Source: Gammaproteobacteria bacterium (GTDB taxonomy: Bacteria; Pseudomonadota; Gammaproteobacteria; Burkholderiales; Gallionellaceae). From it: 64,000 nt of DNA. The notes beneath the pieces were generated by a model. It saw only the letters and a list, made by a program, of their open reading frames with translations. It was not told where the DNA came from and searched no databases. Both the position numbers and the translations under genes were made by a program. The stretch spans positions 1 through 64,000 of the forward strand of contig JAHJNJ010000026.1 in the NCBI GenBank assembly GCA_018820925.1, written 5' to 3'. Positions 33,604 through 41,250 of this stretch are shown here, one piece after another (positions within the stretch are counted from its first letter, which is position 1; each line of letters begins with the position of its first letter).

Positions 33604-34899
33604 TCAGGCTGCTTGTTTTTTGGCTTTGATCTTGGCGACTTCGTCGTCCCAACCGTCGGTACGAACGTAGGGGTTCATACGCGGCGAACTGATCATCGCC
33701 GGATCCGCATCGATTTCCATCGCGTCGAGATAGTTGGCCAGACCGATACGCTCGATCATTTCGCCGGTACGCTCGTGCTCCAGCGCGTTCTCGGCAAAGA
33801 AGTCGATGGCGCGCTGGGCGAAATCGACCAGCACTTCAACTTCTTCTTCGGTATCCAGCTTCATGAACGGGATCACCACGGTGCCCATCAGGCCGCCGAT
33901 CTTCAGGTGGCTCTTGCCGCCGATCAGCACGCTCGCGCCCTTGTCCTTGCCGGGAGCCAATGCGCCGGTCATCACGTTGATGCAGTGCATGCAGCGTACG
34001 CAATCCTGGTTGTTGATCTCGATGGCGTGCGTGTCGCTCACGGCAACGGAAGTAGTGTGCTCGCCCTTCTTGATCTTGCCGATTTCCTTGACCTGGAAGG
34101 TCTTGGTCGGGCAACGCGCCACGATGTCGTTTACCAACTCATCCATGCCGTGCTTGGCAAACCACTTCTTCGCCAAAGCCTCGTCGGTGCGGATGTTGTC
34201 GCGCCAGGTTCCGATGACGGCCATGTCGGCACGCTGAATCGCGTTCATGCAGTCGTTCGGGCAACCGGAGAACTTGAACTTGAACTTGTAAGGCAGCGAA
34301 GGACGGTGCAGATCGTCGAGGAAAGTGTTCAGCACAGCACGGTGTGCCTGGGCTTCGTTGTAGCAGGATTGCTCGCAACGCGCCGCACCCACGCAAGACA
34401 TGGAGGTACGCACTGCGGGGCCTGCGCCGCCGAGGTCGAAACCCATCTCGTTGAATTCGTCGAAGGCCTTTTGCACATTATCAGTAGTGCAACCCTGGAA
34501 CATGATGTCGCCGGACTGGCCGTGCAACGCGATCAGGCCGGAACCGTGCTTTTCCCAGATGTCGCAGAACTTGCGCAGCGTGTCGGTATCGTAGTGCATA
34601 CCGGGCGGAGGCATGATGCGCAGTGTGTGGAATTCGGCCGCATCCTTGAATTGTGGGGTACCGTCAGCGTTTTTCAGCTCGGTAAAGCGCGGAATCACGC
34701 CGCCGCCATAACCGAATACACCGACCGTACCGCCCTTCCAGTAGCCTTTGCGGGTCTTGTAGGAGGCTTCGAGCTGACCGAGCAGGTCGACTGCGATGTC
34801 CTTGTCTTTGGCCAGACGTTTCAGGCCGGTAACAAAACTTGGCCATTCGCCCTTTTCGAGCTCGTCCAGATTGGGAGTGTTATGCAGCTTTTTCGCCAT
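33604..34899 (-). CDS. dsrA: DsrA, sulfite reductase alpha subunit (reverse type)
   Basis: 431 residues. Siroheme-[4Fe-4S] ligands are in CVGAARCEQSC and FSGCPNDC. The ferredoxin insert is seen as CPTKTF and CVRCMHCINVM. It is the first gene of the dsr operon, with a good ribosome site (GAAAGG). Assignment to the oxidative branch rests on the company of dsrEFH and dsrL. The 295-bp divergent region upstream carries a palindrome shared with soe/sat and tusA. Confidence 0.97.
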   Translation of the reverse strand: MAKKLHNTPNLDELEKGEWPSFVTGLKRLAKDKDIAVDLLGQLEASYKTRKGYWKGGTVGVFGYGGGVIPRFTELKNADGTPQFKDAAEFHTLRIMPPPGMHYDTDTLRKFCDIWEKHGSGLIALHGQSGDIMFQGCTTDNVQKAFDEFNEMGFDLGGAGPAVRTSMSCVGAARCEQSCYNEAQAHRAVLNTFLDDLHRPSLPYKFKFKFSGCPNDCMNAIQRADMAVIGTWRDNIRTDEALAKKWFAKHGMDELVNDIVARCPTKTFQVKEIGKIKKGEHTTSVAVSDTHAIEINNQDCVRCMHCINVMTGALAPGKDKGASVLIGGKSHLKIGGLMGTVVIPFMKLDTEEEVEVLVDFAQRAIDFFAENALEHERTGEMIERIGLANYLDAMEIDADPAMISSPRMNPYVRTDGWDDEVAKIKAKKQAA

Positions 34900-35194
34900 A
34901 ATATTTTCCTTTCAAGTCGCGTTGCGCTATGTTGCCCGGCGAAGGGCTGGAATTCCGGTATCGTAGGGGTTCTGGCTCAAACTGCCGACCCGGTTTCTTA
35001 ATGGTCATGCATGGTACGGTGCTACGGCAAGCCTAACTATCACCCGTAGCGACTATCCAAAGTAACCCTAAAGGGGGGTGTTTTTATCTTCCCCGGTAGT
35101 ATTCAAACCGGGCAATATTGGCGATAGACTAACCGCATTCTTCAGCAGGTTCGTCCGATTCGCTAAACGGCTATCATACATTAACAGAGGGAAC
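34900..35194. other. Divergent control region dsrA / 71-aa gene
   Basis: 295 bp between dsrA (minus) and the divergent accessory operon (plus). It contains a palindrome candidate operator at 35062-35080 and no supported ORF. Both operons are probably controlled from here. Confidence 0.6.
35062..35080. promoter_or_regulatory. Candidate operator GTAACCC-TAAA-GGGGGGTG
   Basis: A CCC-N4-GGG dyad that matches palindromes upstream of soeA/sat (60709-60728, 60737-60751) and tusA (49843-49881). The recurrence next to three sulfur-oxidation units suggests a common regulator. The protein is not identified. Confidence 0.5.
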
Positions 35195-35410
35195 ATGGCG
35201 AAAATCACCGAACTGAGCAAAATACAAGTCCCTTTGGGGGGCCAGCAAATCGAATTACAGCAGATTGAGCATGCGGAAGAAGGTATGAGCCTGTTGCGCG
35301 TTCGCATCCGCGAGGGCAAACGCTTCACCATTTTCGATATCGACCCTGCCACCGCTGCGCAATGGGCTGCGGACATGCAGCAGTGGGCCAATACTCAAGG
35401 TGCGAAGTGA
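35195..35410 (+). CDS. Small conserved protein divergent from dsrA
   Basis: 71 residues, soluble, no Cys, not recognised. Pattern: a beta-rich N-terminus (ITELSKIQVPLGGQQIELQQ), then LRVRIREGKRFTIFDIDP and a C-terminal helix with two Trp. I start at the ATG at 35195 with AGAGGG upstream. Its TGA overlaps the GTG of the Cas6-like gene (GTGA), so the two are coupled. Confidence 0.75.
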   Translation: MAKITELSKIQVPLGGQQIELQQIEHAEEGMSLLRVRIREGKRFTIFDIDPATAAQWAADMQQWANTQGAK

Positions 35411-36009
35411 CTGCCTCTCATACTGAAATGATCGATGTGGTGTTTGAGATAAGCGGCGAAACATTGCCCGCCGCGTATCCATTTTCACTGTGGGACGAAA
35501 TATCCAGGCTCATCCCGCAACTCGGAGAACACGAAAACGTCGGCATTATTCCTTTGCGCATGGCACAAAGCAAAGAAGGGTTATTGCTGAACAAGCGGGC
35601 AAAACTGGTGTTGCGGCTGCCTCCTGACTTCATAGAAGTGGCGGCCAGTTTGACCAACAAGCAGTTACAGGTGGCAGGAAGCGAATTGTATCTGGGGTCA
35701 TGCAAGACCAGGCCGATACAGCACTACCCTACCCTGCACGCCCATTTGGTAACAGGTGCGGAAGATGAGGTTGAATTCATGGCTGAACTGGAAACAACCC
35801 TTGCCGCCATGGGTGTTAAAGCGAATTTGATCTGCGGCCGTCGCCACCAGCTTACTGATGGCGAACGCGTGATCAGGGGATACAGTCTGGTACTGCACGA
35901 CCTGACCCCGGAAGGCTCATTGCGCGTGCAATACGCCGGGTTAGGCAAGGAAAGACGGTTTGGTTGCGGGATTTTTGTGCCGTACAAAGTCATCTCCAGT
36001 ATGGAATGA
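35407..36009 (+). CDS. Cas6/Cmx6-like RAMP-fold protein (orphan)
   Basis: About 200 residues. The sequence style matches the Cas6/Cmx6 (I-MYXAN) endoribonuclease family: GSCKTRPIQHYPTLHAHLVTG in the middle, LICGRRHQL, YSLVLHDLTPEGSLRVQ, and the C-terminal glycine-rich loop GLGKERRFGCGIFVPYK. In CRISPR systems Cas6 cuts repeat RNA. Here there is no CRISPR array and no other cas gene, and the gene is coupled to a dsr-divergent operon. It may therefore process or bind another RNA, or have been repurposed. The start is GTG at 35407; an ATG at 35428 is possible. Confidence 0.7.
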   Translation: MTASHTEMIDVVFEISGETLPAAYPFSLWDEISRLIPQLGEHENVGIIPLRMAQSKEGLLLNKRAKLVLRLPPDFIEVAASLTNKQLQVAGSELYLGSCKTRPIQHYPTLHAHLVTGAEDEVEFMAELETTLAAMGVKANLICGRRHQLTDGERVIRGYSLVLHDLTPEGSLRVQYAGLGKERRFGCGIFVPYKVISSME

Positions 36010-36038
36010 CGTTATTTCAAAAAAGAAAGGAAAAAACG

Positions 36039-36368
36039 ATGGGATACACAGTGGCAGGGAACGAACTCGAAACCAATGATGAAGGCTACTTGCTGGAGCC
36101 GGATTACAGCGAAGAAGTTGTAGGTGTGATCGCTGCGGCCGAAGGCATTGAACTGACCCCGAAACACTGGGAAGTCATCAACTACATGCGCGAAGAATAC
36201 AAGGAAAATGGCCATACGCCGAATTTCCGCAACATGTTGAAAGGCGTGAACGAATTTTGGCCGGAAGCGGACAGCAAAGCGTTGTACGATCTGTTCCCGA
36301 TGGGGCCTGCAAAACAGGCTGCAAAAGTTGCCGGTTTGCCGCAACCCCTGGGTAAAGGCGGTTACTAA
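36039..36368 (+). CDS. DsrC/TusE-family paralogue without active cysteines (RspA-type)
   Basis: 109 residues, clearly DsrC-like (ELETNDEGYLLEPDYSEEVV, HWEVINYMREEY, LYDLFPMGPAKQAAKVAGLPQP). The last arm ends AKVAGLPQPLGKGGY: both Cys positions of DsrC are lost. It cannot carry sulfur as DsrC does. Such cysteine-less members have been proposed to be regulatory. It lies in the operon divergent from dsrA. Good ribosome site (AAAGAAAGG) at the ATG 36039. Confidence 0.9.
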   Translation: MGYTVAGNELETNDEGYLLEPDYSEEVVGVIAAAEGIELTPKHWEVINYMREEYKENGHTPNFRNMLKGVNEFWPEADSKALYDLFPMGPAKQAAKVAGLPQPLGKGGY

Positions 36369-36413
36369 TAATATTGCCAGCCATTCAAGCAGGCTGGATA
36401 CAAGGAGAAAGGG

Positions 36414-36887
36414 ATGGACATGGTCAACGTAGTGCTGGATATGAAGGGGCTCTCTTGCCCGAGACCGCTCATCGGGGCGAAACGCATGGTGGACGAGCTA
36501 TCCACCGGGCAAGTACTGCTACTGGTATCGGATTGCCCGGGCACTCCGGATGATCTTTTCGCCTGGGCGAAACAGACTGGCAACCAGATTCTGAAAACCG
36601 AGAAAATGCCCGGCGGCGGAACCGGCTACCACATCCAGAAAGGCCAGGGCAGCGGGCATAAGGCAAACGTTTCGCTGGATATCCGCGGCGCTGTCTGTCC
36701 CGGCCCCATCGTCGAAGCGAAAAAACTGCTGAACGGCATGCAGGACGGCGAGGTGCTGAAACTGGTCAGCGACTGTCCGGGCGTGCAGTCCGACATCAGC
36801 GGCTGGGCCACTGCCACCGGCATGACTTTGCTCGATACCATCGAAGCGGGTGCCGGCGTGCACGAGTTTTACATCCGTAAAGGCTAA
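36414..36887 (+). CDS. Tandem TusA-domain sulfurtransferase
   Basis: 157 residues with two TusA/SirA-like domains (about 5-75 and 85-157). Each has the CPxP motif (C15 in SCPRP, C95 in VCPGP) and a second cysteine in SDCPG. Most TusA proteins have one domain. The protein probably carries or relays persulfide sulfur in the cytoplasm. A single-domain TusA is encoded at 49516. Confidence 0.88.
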   Translation: MDMVNVVLDMKGLSCPRPLIGAKRMVDELSTGQVLLLVSDCPGTPDDLFAWAKQTGNQILKTEKMPGGGTGYHIQKGQGSGHKANVSLDIRGAVCPGPIVEAKKLLNGMQDGEVLKLVSDCPGVQSDISGWATATGMTLLDTIEAGAGVHEFYIRKG

Positions 36888-36890
36888 GCG

Positions 36891-37487
36891 TTGCGCATCA
36901 AAAGCAGCTGGTTCAAGGAAGGTCGCGAGCATTCTCCGCAAGTGATTTCGGATGCGTTGTCGTTTGTTGTTTCGCGCATCGCCGACAACGCACTGAAAAA
37001 CACGCGCAAATCAAAGTTCGAGATCGAACTCGGCCCGCAGTATTTCGACTTCCTGGCCGAGTTCCTGCTGTTCCTCATCCTGTCCGCCGACCGCATCGCT
37101 TACCTGAGACTCAGCGCAGAAGATCGCCAGGTTTTCACCGGCAATCTGGCCAACCGTGTAGGTGAGACCTATGCGGAAAACCGCAGCCGTCTGCTCGAAG
37201 AAGGCCTGAAGGAATGCAAGCAACGCTTCATCGACCTGCTCAACCAGCGCGCTGGTGAGTACGCCGATTTCGGCTACGACGAAAACGGCCCGGACTACGG
37301 GTTCTACCGTTATCTCGCCTTCTGCATCGGCAATGTGCTGAGCGAGGAAGACGCAAACTGGGTAATCGACCCGATGATCAGCTTCGAAGCACCCGAAGCA
37401 ATCAAAATGGTGGAAAAAACCCTGCGCGGCCTGTACGAGGAAGAACCGAAAAAACCGCGCCGGCGTGCTGCGGCAGGCGGAGACTGA
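36891..37487 (+). CDS. Conserved hypothetical protein, dsr-linked
   Basis: 198 residues, soluble, mainly helical; no family recognised. Begins with TTG 3 bp after the tandem TusA gene. A hydrophobic helix (about 48-66, FDFLAEFLLFLILSADRIAY) is followed by an amphipathic body and a basic tail (PKKPRRRAAAGG). No Cys motif except isolated residues. Its position suggests a part in sulfur oxidation, but that is only context. It abuts the TauD-like gene directly. Confidence 0.7.
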   Translation: MRIKSSWFKEGREHSPQVISDALSFVVSRIADNALKNTRKSKFEIELGPQYFDFLAEFLLFLILSADRIAYLRLSAEDRQVFTGNLANRVGETYAENRSRLLEEGLKECKQRFIDLLNQRAGEYADFGYDENGPDYGFYRYLAFCIGNVLSEEDANWVIDPMISFEAPEAIKMVEKTLRGLYEEEPKKPRRRAAAGGD

Positions 37488-38363
37488 ATGAACAATCCAT
37501 TCGACCTGAACGACGCGGCAAGCTATGCGCAATGGCGCGAACTCAAACTGACCAACGCGCCGAAATCGACCGCAGAACTGATCGTCGAAGTGCACGACCC
37601 GCGCGCCCTGACGCCAGACGAACACGCCGCACTGGCAGAACGCATCGGTCGTTGCAATATGGCGATCTACGCCAGCCCCATGCACGAAGCCGATACCGAC
37701 ATCCCGCGCTTGCTGGGCAAGCAGTTCGGACTCGAACGCCTCGATGCCAACTGGCTGGCTGGCGAAGACGGCATCTCGGAAATCCGCGTGTTCGACAACG
37801 GCACGCGCCAGCACTACATCCCCTACACCGACCGCCCCATCAAATGGCACACCGACGGCTACTACAACCCGCCGGAACGCGAAATTCTGGCCATGGTGCT
37901 GCATTGCGTGCGCAACGCCAGCCAGGGCGGCATGAATCAACTGATGGATCACGAGATGGCGTACCTGTTGTTGCGCGACGAAAATCCGCAGCACATCCGC
38001 GCCCTGATGCAGCCGGATGCGATGACCATCCCGGAACGCGTGGATGAAGCCGACGGTGTGCGCCCGGCGCAAAGCGGTCCGGTATTTTCGCTGGATGCCC
38101 AAGGCAACCTGCACATGCGCTACACCGCACGCACCCGCAGCATCGCATGGAAACAGGATGCAGCTACAAAAGCTGCGGTTGCTGCATTGGAGTTCCTGCT
38201 GGCATCCGATACACCGCATGTTTTCAAGGCGCAGCTCGAGCCCGGCATGGGCTTGCTGTGCAACAATGTACTGCATGACCGCACGGCTTTTACCGATGAC
38301 CCCATCCATCCACCGCGCCTGCTGTACCGCGCGCGTTATCTGGACCGGATTTCAAGGATTTAG
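37488..38363 (+). CDS. TauD/TfdA-family Fe(II)/2-oxoglutarate dioxygenase
   Basis: 291 residues. The iron-binding HxD is H121/D123 (KWHTDGYY) and the distal His is H263 in VLHDRTAF, with a conserved Arg in RLLYRARY. Family members such as taurine dioxygenase release sulfite from sulfonates, so an organosulfur substrate is plausible here, but it is not shown. It ends the operon divergent from dsrA; a repeat element follows. Confidence 0.85.
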   Translation: MNNPFDLNDAASYAQWRELKLTNAPKSTAELIVEVHDPRALTPDEHAALAERIGRCNMAIYASPMHEADTDIPRLLGKQFGLERLDANWLAGEDGISEIRVFDNGTRQHYIPYTDRPIKWHTDGYYNPPEREILAMVLHCVRNASQGGMNQLMDHEMAYLLLRDENPQHIRALMQPDAMTIPERVDEADGVRPAQSGPVFSLDAQGNLHMRYTARTRSIAWKQDAATKAAVAALEFLLASDTPHVFKAQLEPGMGLLCNNVLHDRTAFTDDPIHPPRLLYRARYLDRISRI

Positions 38364-38369
38364 GTAAGT

Positions 38370-38407
38370 CCGTTCGCCCTGAGCATTTCGAAGAGCTCGT
38401 GGGTGGC
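38370..38407. repeat. CCGTTCGCCCTGAGC repeat
   Basis: A copy of the palindromic CTTCGACAGG/CCTGTCGAAG-type repeat, here in the variant CGTTCGCCCTGAGCATTTCG. It lies just after the TauD-like gene. Related copies: 9611-9642 and 43190-43222. Confidence 0.55.
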
Positions 38408-38475
38408 ACGCTGAACACTGAATATTAAGTATCCCGCTTCCGGATCACGCAGCTCACATTTCTCATGGGGGAACC

Positions 38476-39393
38476 ATGCCATTTCCGAGTCCACTTATCC
38501 TGCTGCTCGCGCTCTTCCCCGCGTTGGCATTTGCATCGCCACTGCAAGTCGAAAACGTTGCCCCCGGCGTGTATGTCCATCACGGCGAGCACAAGGACAT
38601 CAACGTCGGCTACGGCGGCGATATATGCAACATCAGTTTCGTCGTCGGCACCAAGGTCGTAGCAGTGATCGACACCGGCGGCTCGCCCAAAATCGGCGCC
38701 CGCTTGCGCGAGGCAATACGCAGCATCACCCAACTCCCCATCCTTTACGTGATCAACACCCACGTCCATCCCGACCACAGCCTGGGCAATGCCGCTTTCA
38801 AGCAAGACAACCCGGTATTTGTTGGACACGACCGATTGGCAGAGGTGATGGCGCAGCGCAGAGAAGCCTATCTGCGCAATGAACCACAATGGGTAGGTAC
38901 GGACGATGCTGCGGGCACCGAACTGATTGCGCCCGCATTGACCATAGCGGGCACGCGCGCGATCGATCTTGGCGGACGCACCCTGCGCCTGACGGCCTAT
39001 CCGGTAGCGCATAGCCCGGCCGATGTAAGCGTGTTCGATACTGCCAGCAAAACCCTGTGGACCGGAGATTTGCTGTTCATCGAGCGCACCCCATCCATCG
39101 ACGGCGATCTGCCGGGCTGGCTCAACGTCATCGAACAACTGCGCAAGAATCCGGTATCGCACGTCGTTCCCGGCCACGGCCCGGCATCCGCAAACCTGGA
39201 CGCCGCCTTGAACGATGAAAAGCGCTATCTGACCACCCTGCTCTCCGATGTGCGCGCCGCCATCAAACGCGGCGACAGCATGGAACAAACGATTGCGACC
39301 GCGGCGAAATCTGAAGAAGGGAAATGGGTACTGTTTGACGTCGTCAACCGGCGCAACGTCGCGCTTGTATTTCCCGCATTGGAATGGGAATGA
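38476..39393 (+). CDS. Exported metallo-beta-lactamase-fold hydrolase (SoxH-like)
   Basis: 305 residues with a signal peptide (LILLLALFPALAFA) and the MBL zinc motif THVHPDHSLGN. Further metal ligands appear in GDLLF and GHGP contexts. It resembles the 'quinoprotein relay system zinc metallohydrolase 2'/SoxH group of periplasmic hydrolases. No PQQ-enzyme gene is next to it. The target is unknown; a role near sox or dsr is guilt by neighbourhood. Confidence 0.82.
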   Translation: MPFPSPLILLLALFPALAFASPLQVENVAPGVYVHHGEHKDINVGYGGDICNISFVVGTKVVAVIDTGGSPKIGARLREAIRSITQLPILYVINTHVHPDHSLGNAAFKQDNPVFVGHDRLAEVMAQRREAYLRNEPQWVGTDDAAGTELIAPALTIAGTRAIDLGGRTLRLTAYPVAHSPADVSVFDTASKTLWTGDLLFIERTPSIDGDLPGWLNVIEQLRKNPVSHVVPGHGPASANLDAALNDEKRYLTTLLSDVRAAIKRGDSMEQTIATAAKSEEGKWVLFDVVNRRNVALVFPALEWE

Positions 39394-39778
39394 TTCGGAA
39401 CGACAGCGATAGCGCGCTGCCAACTACCGCTGTTCGGCCGTAGAGGCCATCAGAATCGTCTGGAGTTATGACCGGTTTGCAAGTGCAAATCTGCTATTTT
39501 CGACATCGAAGCGTCGTACGCAATATCTCGATTTAGGATTTGCGCCTCACTTTGCAGAACTGGGATTTCTGATTTCAGTTCGGTTTGGCATGAGCAGCAT
39601 TTGCTTTTTCCGACCCAAGGAGTAGAGTGCCGCCCCGTTCCTTCCCGCACTGGCCGGGAAAGGGGGGCTTAATGGTTCCAGACAAGTTTGATACTTTCCA
39701 ATCCCGCCGCTTTATAGCAGAAGCTGCCTGTCGCCATTCCTTTCATTGCCCCGGCACAGATATCAGCATTGTCCGTAA
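39394..39778. other. Intergenic gap, no gene
   Basis: 385 bp between the MBL hydrolase and trkH. No ORF with support. It holds a weak CCTTCCCG/CGGGAAAGG hairpin around 39640-39665, possibly the terminator of the upstream gene, and presumably the trkH promoter. Confidence 0.4.
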
Positions 39779-41239
39779 ATGAAACGCGTCTTTACTGTTT
39801 TGCATGTGCTTGCCTTGTTGCTGGTCGTGTTTAGCTTTGCTTTCCTCTTGCCCATCCTGGTGACCTTACTGGATGGCGACCGGCCGGAGATGCTCGATTT
39901 CATTCTGGCCATGGCGCTCACAGCCGGCCTAGGAGCACTGGTCGCACTATTGACCCGTGCCTACAAGAAAGAACTCTCGGTTCGCCACGGTTACCTGCTG
40001 GTGACTAGCGCTTGGTTGGCGATGCCCGCTTTTGCAGCAATTCCTTTGATGTTCATCATTCCCGGTCTCACGTTCACTGACGCGTATTTCGAGACTATGT
40101 CCGGTCTGACCACTACAGGCGCCACGGTGCTGGTCGGCCTCGACGGCCTGCCACCTGAAGTGAACGTCTGGCGCCATGAGCTGAACTGGTTAGGTGGACT
40201 GGGGGTCATCGTACTTGCCGTCGCCATCCTGCCCCTGCTGGGTATCGGCGGACGGCAACTATTCAAGGCCGAGACGCCTGGGCCGATGAAAGACTCCGCG
40301 CTCACTCCCCGCATTGCGGATACGGCGCGCAATCTGTGGGTCGCATATGTCGCAATCACGCTTATTTGCGTCGTCGTTCTGAAAGCGGCCGGCATGAATT
40401 GGCTGGATGCCGTCTGCCACGCTTTTTCCGCGATGGGACTGGGCGGTTTCTCCACCCACGATGCCAGTATCGGCTACTACAACTCGCCCCTGATCGAGTT
40501 CGTACTGATCGTGTTCATGCTGATCGCCGTGGTCAATTTCACCACCCACTTCATGGCCTATCGCGAGCATTCCTTGCGGGTCTATCGCAAGGACATGGAG
40601 GCATTCGCCACGCTGGGATTGATCCTGGGCAGCTGTATCGCCATTGCTTTCTACCTGTGGTGGAACGATATCTATGCCAGCTTCTGGATATCACTGCGCC
40701 ACGCCAGTTTCAATCTGGTCTCGATCGCCACCAGTTCAGGTTATGCCAGCGTCGATTATGCCCAGTGGCCCATCTTCGCTCCGCTGTGGATGATGCTGCT
40801 GACTGCGACGGTGGCCAGCGCGGGTTCGACCGGAGGCGGCATCAAGATGATCCGCACCATGATCCTGTTCAAGCAGGCCGGGCGAGAGTTCGGCAAGATG
40901 CTGCACCCTGCCGTCGTCAATCCGATGAAGATCAACGGACAGATCATAGAGAACCGCATCGTGTTCGCGGTGCTCGGATTCATCTTCCTGTATTTCATGA
41001 GCATCGCCATCCTGACCTTCGTGATGCTGATCAGCGGGCTGGATTTCATCACGGCCTTCTCCGCGATCCTGGCTTCGATCAACAATTGCGGCCCCGGATT
41101 GGGCTCCGTCGGTCCGGCCAGCAACTATCAGGGCCTGAACGACTTCCAGACCTGGGTCTGCACGGCCGCCATGCTCATCGGCCGGCTGGAAATATTCACT
41201 GTCCTGATCCTGTTCTCCCCTCACTTCTGGCGTAGATAA
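39779..41239 (+). CDS. trkH: TrkH-family potassium uptake protein
   Basis: 486 residues, polytopic membrane protein of the TrkH/KtrB superfamily. Selectivity-loop motifs with the key glycines are seen (GLTTTGATVL, FSAMGLGGFSTHD, TSSGYASVDY, NNCGPGLGSVG). It imports K+ (or Na+) with TrkA-type regulators, which are not encoded nearby. It forms an operon with the next antiporter (11 bp gap). The ATG has only a poor ribosome site. Confidence 0.93.
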   Translation: MKRVFTVLHVLALLLVVFSFAFLLPILVTLLDGDRPEMLDFILAMALTAGLGALVALLTRAYKKELSVRHGYLLVTSAWLAMPAFAAIPLMFIIPGLTFTDAYFETMSGLTTTGATVLVGLDGLPPEVNVWRHELNWLGGLGVIVLAVAILPLLGIGGRQLFKAETPGPMKDSALTPRIADTARNLWVAYVAITLICVVVLKAAGMNWLDAVCHAFSAMGLGGFSTHDASIGYYNSPLIEFVLIVFMLIAVVNFTTHFMAYREHSLRVYRKDMEAFATLGLILGSCIAIAFYLWWNDIYASFWISLRHASFNLVSIATSSGYASVDYAQWPIFAPLWMMLLTATVASAGSTGGGIKMIRTMILFKQAGREFGKMLHPAVVNPMKINGQIIENRIVFAVLGFIFLYFMSIAILTFVMLISGLDFITAFSAILASINNCGPGLGSVGPASNYQGLNDFQTWVCTAAMLIGRLEIFTVLILFSPHFWRR

Positions 41240-41250
41240 TTAACATAATC

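Noticed and set aside
32477-35001. Long plus-strand ORFs (397 and 530 aa) across dsrAB
   Set aside because: Shadows of dsrB and dsrA, which hold all siroheme and Fe-S motifs.
35407-36009. Active CRISPR-Cas locus suggested by the Cas6-like gene
   Set aside because: I looked for regularly spaced direct repeats around it and elsewhere in the window and saw none; no other cas gene is present.
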